64,000 nucleotides of DNA from Uranotaenia lowii (lineage: Eukaryota > Arthropoda > Insecta > Diptera > Culicidae): the NCBI RefSeq assembly GCF_029784155.1, contig NC_073693.1:166275104-166339103 (forward strand). The letters run 5' to 3'. Positions 10,149 to 19,585 of the stretch are shown piece by piece; within the stretch, counting starts at the first letter, position 1, and each line of letters opens with the position of its first letter. The notes beneath the pieces were generated by a model. It did no database searches, had not been told where the DNA came from, and saw only the letters and a list, made by a program, of their open reading frames with translations. The position numbers and the translations under genes were made by a program.

Positions 10149-13100
10149 TTTTTATTTTTATTTACATAGTATTCCGTCTCACGACATAACTTGACGAACA
10201 TAATTCCTAAAATTCACTCGGTTCATAGCAACCGTTCTCCAATTTCTCGGGCACCCCACGTTCGCCAGATCACGCTCCACTTGGTCTAACCACCTCGCTC
10301 GTTGCGCCCCCGCTCGTCTTGTTCCTACCGGATTCGTAGCGAACACCTGTTTTGCAGGACAGTCGTCCGGCATTCTCGCAACATGTCCAGCCCAGCGTAT
10401 CCGGCCAGCTTTCACCACCTTCTGGATACTGGGTTCGCCGTAGAGTCGCGCGAGCTCGTGGTTCATCCTTCGCCTCCACACTCCGTTCTCCTGTACGCCG
10501 CCAAAGATGGTTCTTAACACTCGTCGCTCGAATACTCCGAGTGTACGCAGGTCCTCCTCGAGCAATATCCATGTCTCGTGCCCGTAGAGAACAACCGGTC
10601 TAATAAGCGTCATATACAGGTTACACTTCGTACGAGGGCAAAGTCTTCTCGACCGCAGTTGCTTGTGGAGTCCATAGTAGGCACGACTTCCGCTGATAAT
10701 TCGCCTCCGGATCTCACGGCTGGTGTCATTGTCTGCGGTCACCAGTGAGCCGAGATAGACAAAGTCTTCGACTATCTCCAGCTCGTCGCCGTCGATCATG
10801 ACCTTGTTATTACTGGACAAGCGGGTTCGGTCGGTCTCGGATCCGCAGGCCAGCATGTACTTCGTCTTGGACGTATTAATCATCAACCCAATCCTTCCTG
10901 CTTCGCGTTTCAGTTTGCGGTAGATCTCCTCCACCGCCGCAGATGATCTGCCGACTATATCAATGTCATCGGCAAAGCAGATAAGTTGACTGGATCTGTT
11001 GAAAATCGTGCCCCGCATTTCGCCCACCGCTCGTCGAATAACACCTTCTAGCGCCACGTTGAACATCATGCAGGATAGACCATCACCTTGTCGAAGCCCC
11101 CTGCGCGATTCGAATGAACTCGACAATTCACCCGAAATCCGCACACAGCACTGCGTTCCATCCATCGTCGCCTTGATCAGTCTGATTAGCTTCCCGGAAA
11201 AGCCGTTCTCGTCCATGATTTTCCATAGCTCGTTACGGTCGATCGTGTCGTATGCGGCTTTGAAGTCGATGAATAGATGATGCGTAGGGACTTGGTGTTC
11301 ACGGCATTTTTGGAGGATTTGCCGTAATGTGAATATCTGGTCCGTCGTAGACCGTCCCTCCATGAAGCCGGCCTGATGACTTCCCACGAATCTGTTTGCT
11401 TGTGGCGTGAGGCGGCGGAGTAGGATTCGGGACAACACTTTGTAGGCGGCATTGAGGACAGTGATCGCTCGGTAGTTCTCACAGTCCAATTTGTCGCCCT
11501 TCTTGTAGATGGGGCATATTACCCCCTCCTTCCACTCCTCCGGTAGCTGTTCTATGTCCCAGATCCGGACTATCAACCGGTGTAGGCAGTCGGCCAACCT
11601 GTCCGGGCCCATTTTGATGAGTTCAGCTGCGATGCCATCCTTCCCAGCCGACTTGTTTCTATTCAGCTGGCGAATGGCTTCCTTAACTTCACTCATCGTT
11701 GGGAGTGGCTCCTCTTCGTCGTTGGCTACGCCGGCGATGTACCTTCCCCCACCGTCTTGATCTCCTGCATGTGCGCCGTTCAGGTGTTCATCGAAGTGCT
11801 GCTTCCACCTTTTGATCACCTCACGATTGTCCGTCAGGATACCCCCGTCCTTATCCCGGCACATTTCGGCTTGCGGCACGAAGCCTTTGCGGGATGCGTT
11901 GAGTTTCTGATAGAACTTTCGTGTTTCTTGGGAACGATGCAGCTGCTCCAGCTCCTCGAGCTCCTCCTCCTCCAGGCGGCGCTTTTTCTCCTGGAAAAGT
12001 CGGACTCGCTGCCTCTTCCGCTGTCGGTGATTTTCCACATTTCGACGGGTGCCTCTTTGCACTACTGCCGCCCGCGCGGCATTCTCTTCGTCCATCACCC
12101 TCCTACACTCCTCGTCGAACCAGTCGTTCCGTCGAGATCGCTCCACATAACCGATGACGTTCTCCGCAGCACTGTTGATGGCTGTTTTGATGGTATCCCA
12201 ACAGTCCTCGAGAGGGGCTTCGTCAAGCTCGCCCTCTGCCGGCAGCGCTGCTTCGACCGATTGCGCGTAGTCTGCCGCGACCTCAGGTTGCTTCAGTCGC
12301 GCGATGTTTAACCGAGGCGGGCGCCGGTTTCGCTTGTTGTTCACTACGGAGAGTTTTGGGCGCATCTTCACCATCACCAGATAATGGTCCGACTCGATGT
12401 TGGCGCCCCGACAGGATCTGACGTCGATGATGTCCGAAAAGTGCCGGCTGTCGATCAAAACGTGGTCGATCTGTGATTGAGTTTGGTACGGTGATCTCCA
12501 GGTGTACTTGTGTGGGAGGCGGTGCTGAAAAAAGGTACTACGTACGGCCATTCGTTTGGAGGCGGCGAAATCAATGAGTCTGAGGCCGTTTTCGTTGGTG
12601 ATTCTCAACCGGCACATTCGTGAGTTGATCGGCCACCACCCGATCACGCGCTTTTGCATCTTTCCCATCACTATAAAAGCTGTTCCAAGCTCGTGTGTGT
12701 TGCCGCAGCTCTGGTAGATGGCACGACCATCTGGATACGTTCGTACCGTGGAGCCCTTCCAGCATACCTCCTGCAGCGCTACGATGTCGAATTTGCGGCT
12801 CTTCAATTCGTTGGAGAGCACGTGGGTACTGCCCACAAAATTTAGAGATCGGCAGTTCCATGTTCCAAGTTTCCAATCGCTAGTCCCTTTTCGTCGCGTG
12901 GGTCTTTGCCGATTTCCATCCGAAATTTGTTGTTCGTTATTCGTTGCTTATGTTTTTTAGTAGTCACAGGCTCGCAAGGCCCGCAGCTAACCCCACTATC
13001 TCGCAGGAGGACCGTCGTGATGTTGCTGTTTTGGGTCCCGAACACCACCAGGACGTTGTTGCACTCCGCACGCCGCCCCTAACATGGAGAACAGACGCGT

Positions 13101-13299
13101 ACGAAGCCCCCTAACTCATTCTGCATGCGACCAAAGCATCCACCGGGGTTGGGTACCCGATCTCCGCTAAGGTTGCTCGCACCCCAGCTAGTACCACGGG
13201 GAGGTAGAGAATCGGAGTTGCAGACAAGAGGTGATATGACCACTACCCGAAGGTTGGGTGTATGGGGTCTCGAGTTGCACATTGTCTACTTCACTAGCC
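10149..13299 (-). mobile_element. LINE B, full insertion inside LINE A
   Basis: A 3,151-bp non-LTR retrotransposon in reverse orientation. It is bounded by a 13-bp target-site duplication AAGGCGGCGAGAT (10136-10148 and 13300-13312). On the element strand its 3' end is an A-rich simple tail (AAATAAAAATAAAAAA type, 10149-10167) and its 5' end is at about 13299. Removing element plus one duplication restores the LINE A frame as ...DISRRL-SGARTN.... It carries one long frame (10179-12836) and another ~460 bp of 5' sequence. The small copy at 30001-30730 and the fragments at 14349-14455 belong to the same family. Confidence 0.9.
10179..12836 (-). CDS. LINE B endonuclease-reverse transcriptase, 885 codons
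   Basis: Single open frame. The endonuclease region has ALQE (residues ~20-23), QIDH (~122-125) and SDH (~149-151), but around residue 79-80 the chain passes directly from MCRLRI to TNENGLRLIDFAAS. Roughly 60 residues, including the usual GDxNA-type motif of the APE fold, are absent (judged from family knowledge), so cleavage activity is doubtful. The reverse transcriptase looks complete: NKSAGKDG (~393-400), FIDFKAAYD (~522-530), LRQGDGLS (~581), FADD (~621-624), then a C-terminal region with RIRWAGHVARMP. The frame stays open upstream past the GTG at 12836 and includes GTWNCRSLNFVG, the expected first endonuclease motif, so the true start lies further upstream (about 12860-12950). RTE-like clade inferred. 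Confidence 0.88.
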   Translation of the reverse strand: MGSTHVLSNELKSRKFDIVALQEVCWKGSTVRTYPDGRAIYQSCGNTHELGTAFIVMGKMQKRVIGWWPINSRMCRLRITNENGLRLIDFAASKRMAVRSTFFQHRLPHKYTWRSPYQTQSQIDHVLIDSRHFSDIIDVRSCRGANIESDHYLVMVKMRPKLSVVNNKRNRRPPRLNIARLKQPEVAADYAQSVEAALPAEGELDEAPLEDCWDTIKTAINSAAENVIGYVERSRRNDWFDEECRRVMDEENAARAAVVQRGTRRNVENHRQRKRQRVRLFQEKKRRLEEEELEELEQLHRSQETRKFYQKLNASRKGFVPQAEMCRDKDGGILTDNREVIKRWKQHFDEHLNGAHAGDQDGGGRYIAGVANDEEEPLPTMSEVKEAIRQLNRNKSAGKDGIAAELIKMGPDRLADCLHRLIVRIWDIEQLPEEWKEGVICPIYKKGDKLDCENYRAITVLNAAYKVLSRILLRRLTPQANRFVGSHQAGFMEGRSTTDQIFTLRQILQKCREHQVPTHHLFIDFKAAYDTIDRNELWKIMDENGFSGKLIRLIKATMDGTQCCVRISGELSSSFESRRGLRQGDGLSCMMFNVALEGVIRRAVGEMRGTIFNRSSQLICFADDIDIVGRSSAAVEEIYRKLKREAGRIGLMINTSKTKYMLACGSETDRTRLSSNNKVMIDGDELEIVEDFVYLGSLVTADNDTSREIRRRIISGSRAYYGLHKQLRSRRLCPRTKCNLYMTLIRPVVLYGHETWILLEEDLRTLGVFERRVLRTIFGGVQENGVWRRRMNHELARLYGEPSIQKVVKAGRIRWAGHVARMPDDCPAKQVFATNPVGTRRAGAQRARWLDQVERDLANVGCPRNWRTVAMNRVNFRNYVRQVMS

Positions 13300-13312
13300 A
13301 AGGCGGCGAGAT

Positions 13313-14348
13313 ATATCATATAATAATCGGATATCTCCAATGGCGGCGGCTCTTTCTCCCTCTTCGGCTAGGGAGTTTGTCCAGGCTCTCTTGTCTCGTC
13401 TATAAGCTTGTTTAACTGCCTTTTCAAGCTCCGCATATCGTAAGCGGGCGGCTGCTTTGGCTGACCCGGTACATGCCTGCTCAATTCTGACTTTCGCCTT
13501 TCTCCGATCATCGATCATCCTCCAGGTTTCATCCGACATCCATTCACTTCGTCTTCCACAAACTTTGCCGAGAGTACCATGGCTCGTCGTGATAAAGGCA
13601 TTCTTGATTCCACACCACTGTTCTTCGACTGTTCCGTCTGTCGGCAACTCCGAGGCTCGGGATTCTAGCTGTTCAACGTATGCCCTTTTCACCTCTGGAT
13701 TCTCCAACCGGCGGACGTCGTATCGACACCCGACTTTCTCCTCGCGCCGTTGGACACGCGCAACTCTCAATCGTATCTCGCCAAGGACGAGGTGATGGTC
13801 AGATGCAATGTCTGCGCTTCGTTTGTTGCGGACATCAAGAAGGCTCCTTCTCCATTTTCGGTCAATTTGATTTTCTGTTCGGCCATCTCAGGATACCCAA
13901 GTGACCTTATGTGCTTGTCGATGGGGGAAGAGCGATCCTCCGATCACCATGTTGTTGTTGTTGTTGTTGTTGCCACAAAATTCTACAAACAGCTCTCCGT
14001 TTTCGCTCATCTGTCCCAGGCCATGGCGCCCCATGATGCGCTCAAAGTCCTAATTATCGGAGCCAATCTTTGCGTTGAAGTCGCCTAAGTGGATTTGAAT
14101 GTCACCCTTCGGAATTCTCTCAACCACGCTGTTGAATTGACTGTAAAACTGCTCTTTCTCCTGCAAATCGGCAACGTCAGTTGGCGCATAACACTGGACC
14201 ATTTTAAGGTTTCTAACCGGTGTTCTGAATCTGGCTACGATTATTCTTTCGTTGATCGGTTCCCATCTTATAAGGGCCGCAAGTGCCTGCGGGCTCAATA
14301 GGAAACCAACTCCTCGTTCCCGAGTAGCGTGTGAGAACACGGGGCGAG
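13313..14348 (-). pseudogene. LINE A, endonuclease and linker part (5' half)
   Basis: Reverse-strand remains of the same element as 9099-10148. Reading from high to low coordinate: endonuclease with RGVGFLLSPQALAAL, CYAPTDVAD and LGDFNAKIG (14340-14050), then a stretch encoding poly-Asn from a GTT repeat at 13951-13972, then the SDHHLVLGEIRLRV block, then a linker frame (13770-13294) ending YDISRRL, where LINE B is inserted. At least two frame interruptions separate the blocks. The 5' end is broken at about 14348 by sequence from the LINE B family. Confidence 0.85.
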
Positions 14349-14455
14349 TGAATTTTAGGAATTATGTTCGTCAAGTTATGTCGTGAGACGGAATACTATG
14401 TAAATAAAATGACCACTATGGGGTCTCGTGTTGCACATTATCCACCATTTACCAG
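14349..14455. mobile_element. Head-to-tail-inverted fragments of LINE B ends
   Basis: 14349-14409 matches, on the plus strand, the 3' terminus of LINE B (the reverse complement of about 10149-10212, including ATGTTCGTCAAGTTATGTCG and the AAATAAAA tail). Immediately afterwards 14410-14455 matches the antisense 5' terminus of LINE B (compare 13240-13299; GGGGTCTCG and GTTGCACATT), with a short internal deletion. The two ends of the element are fused in opposite orientation with the body missing. Confidence 0.7.
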
Positions 14456-15283
14456 CCATTATGCGCTATTTAATTATGCGCAGAGATTATTCCGACGGCT
14501 CTCAACAACGAAAACACGACTCCGTGTGCTAAAGAGAGCCGCGCGCGCCGTCCGGTGAGCCGCCGTGTCCTCTCGGTAGATGCTCGGTTCCGAACCGCTC
14601 GCGCTCTCGAATAGGCGCGCGCGAATTCGCTCAGCTCAAAAATTTCTTATCTGCGTTTTGCTCGCAAATTTCTTGAGAGAATTTCGAGCAATCAAATGTG
14701 CCCGTCAACCAGTGATTGAAATCCTCACCAATTTTCTCATCAGAGGCATTCAAAATACACACTTTGAGGCCTCGCATAGCTATACAGGAGACGATACATA
14801 TACATTCAGTCAAACCTCCCCCCATGAGGAGGATCTGCTCTGAGAGACACTATTCGTTTGCTGCCCCGAACGAACTCTCTCAACGTTCGGTTGCTACATG
14901 GTGCATGAAGAAGACGAGGCACACATACTCATTTACGTTCTTGAATTTGAATAACTCCAGCCGATAGCTGTCGTTGAGGAAAACATCTTCAATCTCGCCG
15001 CAAAGGTTGAGGCAACAACAAAAACAACCGAACTTATTGCGTTGCATGGTCCGCAACGTATAGCGCAAAGAGGGGGAGGAGAAAGAAACGAAAAAACTAG
15101 CTGCCTGCGTGCAGTTGCTGTGCAATAATAGCAAAAGCAGAAAAACCTCACGCATTCGATCCAGGCACAAACGAAGAGACTCGGGTTCGCTCTGCCTTTT
15201 GAATTTGCTTCCCTCAAACTTGTAACAGGAGATGAGAGAGAGCCATTCGTTTGGTTTTTTGGATTCGCTGCCTCGAATGTATA
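14456..15283. other. Moderately GC-rich stretch, no gene recognised
   Basis: 14500-14630 is GC-rich with several GCGCGC words; 14640-15283 contains overlapping open frames on both strands (for example 14880-15290 reverse) without recognisable domains. It lies between LINE debris and a MITE-like element and may be an unclassified repeat. I cannot support a gene. Confidence 0.4.
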
Positions 15284-16142
15284 CACACAAAACTTTAGAG
15301 GCCGGAATTTAGCAAAATTTTGCTCAAATTTGACCAGCTAGAAATTTAGCAATCAAATTAGCAATTTTTTTAAACTCAAATTTTAGCAAACGAGAGAAAA
15401 AGTTAGCCGCCGAAATTTTTGCTCACCTTTTAGCAAAAATCGGTGGAAAATACCGCGGGGAATTTTGTTTATTATTATTTCATTTGAAATTCATGGGGAA
15501 TATATCCAATAACCGAATAAAATACACGGATTTTTTATAGATACTTCTATTTATTATTAGGTGATCTTCCTGAATTTCACGTCATCACTACTAACTTATT
15601 TTCACTTGCACTTTGACTTGGTTGTGGAATTCCATTCGATCTTTCCGGGTTGTTCCGAAGTGGTGGCCGTCGGGCTGATTTCAGTTTCTGGTGGGTTTCC
15701 GAACATGTCGTGCTAAATTCAATGCCATCACTTGACATCTTCTCCGGCGATCATTCTTGCATTGTTATGTTTGCCGGCAGCGAAAACCTGGTTGAAAAAA
15801 TACAAAAAAATAACACAACATTAACCGGAAATTCTACGTGTAGAGATCGATCCTCACCTGTGTCGATTTGTTCACCATTTGGAAGTCGTTTTGGCCACAA
15901 AAGCCAACGTTGGCCGCGAACTCCGCAACCGCACTACACTTCCGATAGTTGAATTTGTTTGGAAACGGTTGGCGGCTGTAAAACGGCGTTTATCAAAGAG
16001 CAGGCGGCTACCAAACTTCAGTTTTACTCAAAAACAAGCTTATTCAGCATTTTGCTAAGTCGATAGAAAAAATTTTTTTTTGCTTACTGGAAGTAAAGTA
16101 ACCGACTATTTTTGCTTAGTGAAGGCCCAGAAATTTTGTGTG
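15284..16142. mobile_element. Possible MITE rich in TTTAGCAAA words
   Basis: Begins CACACAAAACTTTAGAGGCC and ends with the imperfect inverse (GGCCCAGAAATTTTGTGTG), flanked by TA on both sides (15282-15283, 16143-16144). Both flanks of the interior carry repeated TTTAGCAAA / TTTGCT words. The centre (about 15600-15980) is less AT-rich and partly open but shows no domain. Terminal similarity is partial, hence modest confidence. Confidence 0.4.
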
Positions 16143-18100
16143 TAAGGAAACTTGAAGTTATGGGTTTATGGGAGGTCTGTAGTTTCTAAAGCATGGAGTT
16201 AATCAATTCAGCGATGTTCCAAAAAGGTTCTTTGACCATCCTATAACATAACACGAAACTTTTCGGTAAAAACAATGAAACTGACACGTGAAAATAGTTT
16301 CAAAATTGTATTAAACCTGAGAAAATCGCTCATTTTGTACGATAGAAACAACTGTCAAATAAAACGCTTCGAAATGCCTTCGAAGCCTCTAATTTCAACT
16401 CGCTCTTTAGGGCTTAAAAATATTTCGTCAAAAACTGTATGGAATAAGCCTTTTCTATCTTCAGCATTACTGAACGTAAATTTTAATTTAACTTATAGAA
16501 TTCGTGAAAATAGGAAAATGTTTGTTCTACTAAAAAAAATTCTGTGAAATTTTTGTAAACTACGGTAATATTTCTGATAGATTCAAGTATAAAAGTGCAA
16601 ATAGTCAAATGTGTTTAGAAGAAATGGTAAAATAGGTTTTTCTCCGACGGCTCATGTTTTTGAGATCCAATGATAGACTTTTGAAAATAATCAAAAATAA
16701 TTTCACTGCAAATATGTTTGACTACAAGCTTTCGTCATGCCTATGTATTTCTACCAATTTTTTACTCATAAAAACTATACGAATGTTTTTCGAAACGATA
16801 TTTCAGAATTTTTGACCTTTTCAATAAGTTGTTACTGTTCAGCACATTTTTATATTTGATATGTTCAGAGCTGGGCATTCTTACCGTTGCATCGTGTGTT
16901 TTATGACGAGCCCTTAGAAGTTAATAGTTATCAGTATAATGACTTGAATTCGGATATCTGATATACCAGTTTCATCCAGGCATGAAACATCCAAACAAAT
17001 CTGAATGCTGCCTTGCATTTAAGGGTCACATTTCGTTGCTCAAACTAGGGATGCCCACATGGGCTGCGTACGGTAACATTTGATTTGTTATGTGATTGAA
17101 TCAAATTTCCTGCAGCGAAGATTTGCAGGGCATCATTTGAACGTTTTTAGTGTTCTCTATATTGCGGTTTTCAGTGTGGAAATTGCTCTCGCTGATGCTG
17201 ATGAGGGATTTCTGATTTTCAAATGGCGCTTAGTGCAAAAAAAAAAAATATTCACGTCATCACGGGATGAGCGACGATCGCGTCATCGTTCTTTTCTATA
17301 TTAGCCTCAGGACTTGATGTGCTGCGAATATTATACGGCAGAAAGTTAATTTTCTCGGGAAAATAATTTTAGTCTGTCGTTGTTGCTTGACCCGTGCGTT
17401 TCGTTCCTTCTTGAAGTGAAATATTTTTTCTTTGGTTTTTCTCCCACTTCTCATTTTTCCTTTTTCGGTTACCCTGCTTTTCTCCCTTGAATTTTGGAAG
17501 GTAATGGAGTTCTTATTTGTGATTTGATAAGTGGTTCACAGATAAGAACTTTCAAATTTTAAAAAAAGTAGTAAAAACAATTTAAAATATGGGATAAGGA
17601 GAAAATATCTGAGTTGGTTTAGATGTCACGAAACAGTCAGTTAGAGCTTAAAATAGAAGCTCAATTTAAAATTAACTGTTAATTGGTACTGAAATGATAA
17701 TCGAATGTGGCATCGACAATCACAAATACGACAATGACACATTTGATGGTCAAATGAAATCATAAAAAAATTGTCTATAAATAACGCAAGTACTCAAGTG
17801 TGTAAATTATGATTTTTTTTTATTCTCAGAATAATATTTTAAACCGAAATAAAACAGATACTTTCCCACAAGAATAAGTGCTGTGTGATCTTGAAACCCC
17901 GATAATGTCTCTTTCTGAAAGAATGTGATCAGTGGAGTGAGAAAATCTCAAAGAGTTGCTTCCATGAGCTGGTTGAAGAAAATCGTGTTATGCAATCAAA
18001 TTCAAAACGTAACCGCACTAAAAGCAGAAAAGTGAAACCAGAAGAAAGGTTATAGAGTGCGCAAAAAAAATCACTAATGATCTAGTCATTTCGGTTAGTG
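16143..18100. other. Non-coding DNA upstream of ric-3
   Basis: AT-rich sequence without supported coding. Short frames at 16275-16547 and 17080-17304 lack any domain or splice context. The region from about 17300 onward is somewhat less AT-rich and may contain distal promoter elements or an upstream leader exon, but I can point to no specific site. Confidence 0.4.
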
Positions 18101-18405
18101 GTGCGCGAAACAAAATCGAAGTAAAAAAATCAAAGTGGAAATATAGATGATGAACTGACCGGTGTTTTCGCAGCAGCACAAGAAGCAAAGATTGAGGTGA
18201 AAACTGAAAGTTTGCGCTGGGAAAAGTAACGCAGCTCTAAGCTAAGCGTGGTGGTGTGAGAAGTGGCAAGTTCCTTGACTTGGGGCAGGTGGCCACCCAC
18301 AAATTGTGGGAGAGAAAACGAATATCAAAAACAAGTGAAATCTATCCAAAGTATAGTAAACTCCACTGCCAGATTTAGGAGAGAAAAGAAGAGAAAAATA
18401 CGGAA
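18101..18405 (+). promoter_or_regulatory. ric-3: Probable ric-3 5' leader / promoter-proximal region
   Basis: A purine-rich stretch immediately 5' of the start codon with many AAGTG/GAAAA words, typical of insect 5' leaders, preceded by TTTCGGTTAGTGGTGCGCG near 18107, a loose initiator-like sequence. The start context is TACGGAAATGG, with A at -3 and G at +4. Transcription start and any upstream leader exon cannot be fixed from sequence alone. Confidence 0.35.
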
Positions 18406-18589
18406 ATGGCAACAACGGTCAACAGCCGGAGAGATTCCGGCAGTGGGGCCACGATGGGACCCCGCAAAACGATGATTATCATGGTGACAGTGGTTGGCTG
18501 CATCGCCATCCTGTGGCCGAAAGTGTTTTATCCGATGCTGGTTGGTCCCACCCAGACTAAGAATGTCGTCAAAGATCATCGCGGAGCAG
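18406..18589 (+). CDS. ric-3: ric-3 exon 1: start and first membrane segment
   Basis: Residues 1-61 plus one base. A polar N-terminus MATTVNSRRDSGSG is followed by PRKTMIIMVTVVGCIAILW, a hydrophobic segment at about residues 23-46 that can serve as signal anchor or cleavable signal, as in other RIC-3 proteins. A second Met at residue 17 is possible, but the first has the better start context. It ends GCAG|GTGAGG, a strong donor, at phase 1. Confidence 0.88.
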
Positions 18590-19094
18590 GTGAGGGTATG
18601 GTTGATTTGCTGCATTTTTCCTGAAAGAATTTAAATTTATAACTTGTTTTAAGGTTAGAAGATTTCATAAATTTTGAGTTGCTTCAATTTGAATAGTTTT
18701 CATACAAAAAAGTTTCTTTTGAATCAATCCGTGCAACAAAAAAGAGTACCTAAGGAAATTAAACATCAAAACCAAAGTTGTGCTGCAAATATTTGAACGA
18801 TAGGGCATTCCAAATATTTATTTCAAATTTCATAATACTAACTAAAATCAGGATCAAATTCCCAAAATCAAAACTAATCATTTAATATTTGTTAGATGAT
18901 GCAAATTGAAATAAAATAAGAATCATAACTAGCGTATGAAAGTTGGATGAATATAGCATCAAAATTCATTAATTTATTATCAGAAAGGTTTGGGCTCAAT
19001 TTTTTTTTTTCATGAAAGTGCCCTTGAAGCAACCATTAGAAAGATAGATAGAAACGCTAAAGGCAGTGAATAATTTCATCGGAAACACTTTCAG
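18590..19094 (+). other. ric-3: ric-3 intron 1
   Basis: AT-rich intron bounded by GTGAGG and TTTCAG. Nothing else recognised. Confidence 0.8.
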
Positions 19095-19208
19095 GTTGTT
19101 GCGGTGTTGTGCTGGATCAAGAAACATTTGCCAATGTCTCCATCAATGCCCAAAATCAGCAGAACTTGTTCCGAAAGAGAAACATCGGACCGGCTGTCGA
19201 AGATTTAA
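19095..19208 (+). CDS. ric-3: ric-3 exon 2 (in-frame cassette)
   Basis: Residues 62-99 with split codons at both ends (phase 1 in, phase 1 out). It encodes GCCGVVLDQETFANVSIN... ending EDLS, a lumen-side linker with a Cys pair and one N-x-S sequon (NVS). Acceptor CTTTCAG, donor A|GTAGGT. Because both phases are 1, skipping it joins exon 1 to exon 3 without frame loss. Confidence 0.78.
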   Translation, partial: VVAVLCWIKKHLPMSPSMPKISRTCSERETSDRLSKI

Positions 19209-19361
19209 GTAGGTGCAGTTTGGTCTAAGCTACTGACATTTTTACTAACGCACTAACGCTAACCCATGAGTCCGACGAGCGATACTGCTGAAGACTGTAT
19301 AGCACATTAGATTTCGATTATCGTTTAATTTCTAGAAGAGCCACATGCACAGTAGAGCATA

Positions 19362-19585
19362 GCCAGCGGCTTCGGCGTAGTGGTTAGAGTTCAAGTCATC
19401 TACGCTAAAGTTCATGAGATCGAATCCCGGTCATGGCATACATAGTACACTTTCTGTGGTCTGGTGGTTTTAGCATTTGTGAGATGCTAGCCATCATTAC
19501 TTCGAAAGATGTGCGCTTAGAAAGAGACGAACCAGCCCAAGGCTGAAAGTCTCTATAATAAGAAAAAAAAAAAAAAAAAAAAAAA
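19362..19585 (+). mobile_element. tRNA-derived SINE with A tail
   Basis: About 200 bp with RNA polymerase III promoter-like boxes: GCGTAGTGGTTAGAG (A box) near 19375 and GAGATCGAATCCCGG (B box) near 19420. It ends in a run of about 24 A. A perfect 13-bp direct repeat ACAGTAGAGCATA flanks it (19349-19361 and 19586-19598), the target-site duplication expected of LINE-mobilised SINEs. The intact duplication and pure A tail argue for a recent insertion. A related, 3'-shorter copy lies at 53131-53304. Confidence 0.9.

Noticed and set aside
11757..12311. 184-codon plus-strand frame
   Set aside because: Antisense to LINE B; no domain, and the minus-strand protein accounts for the open reading.
19362..19450. 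Functional tRNA gene
   Set aside because: Only promoter boxes resemble tRNA; no acceptor stem or cloverleaf, and it is embedded in a SINE with A tail and target duplication.
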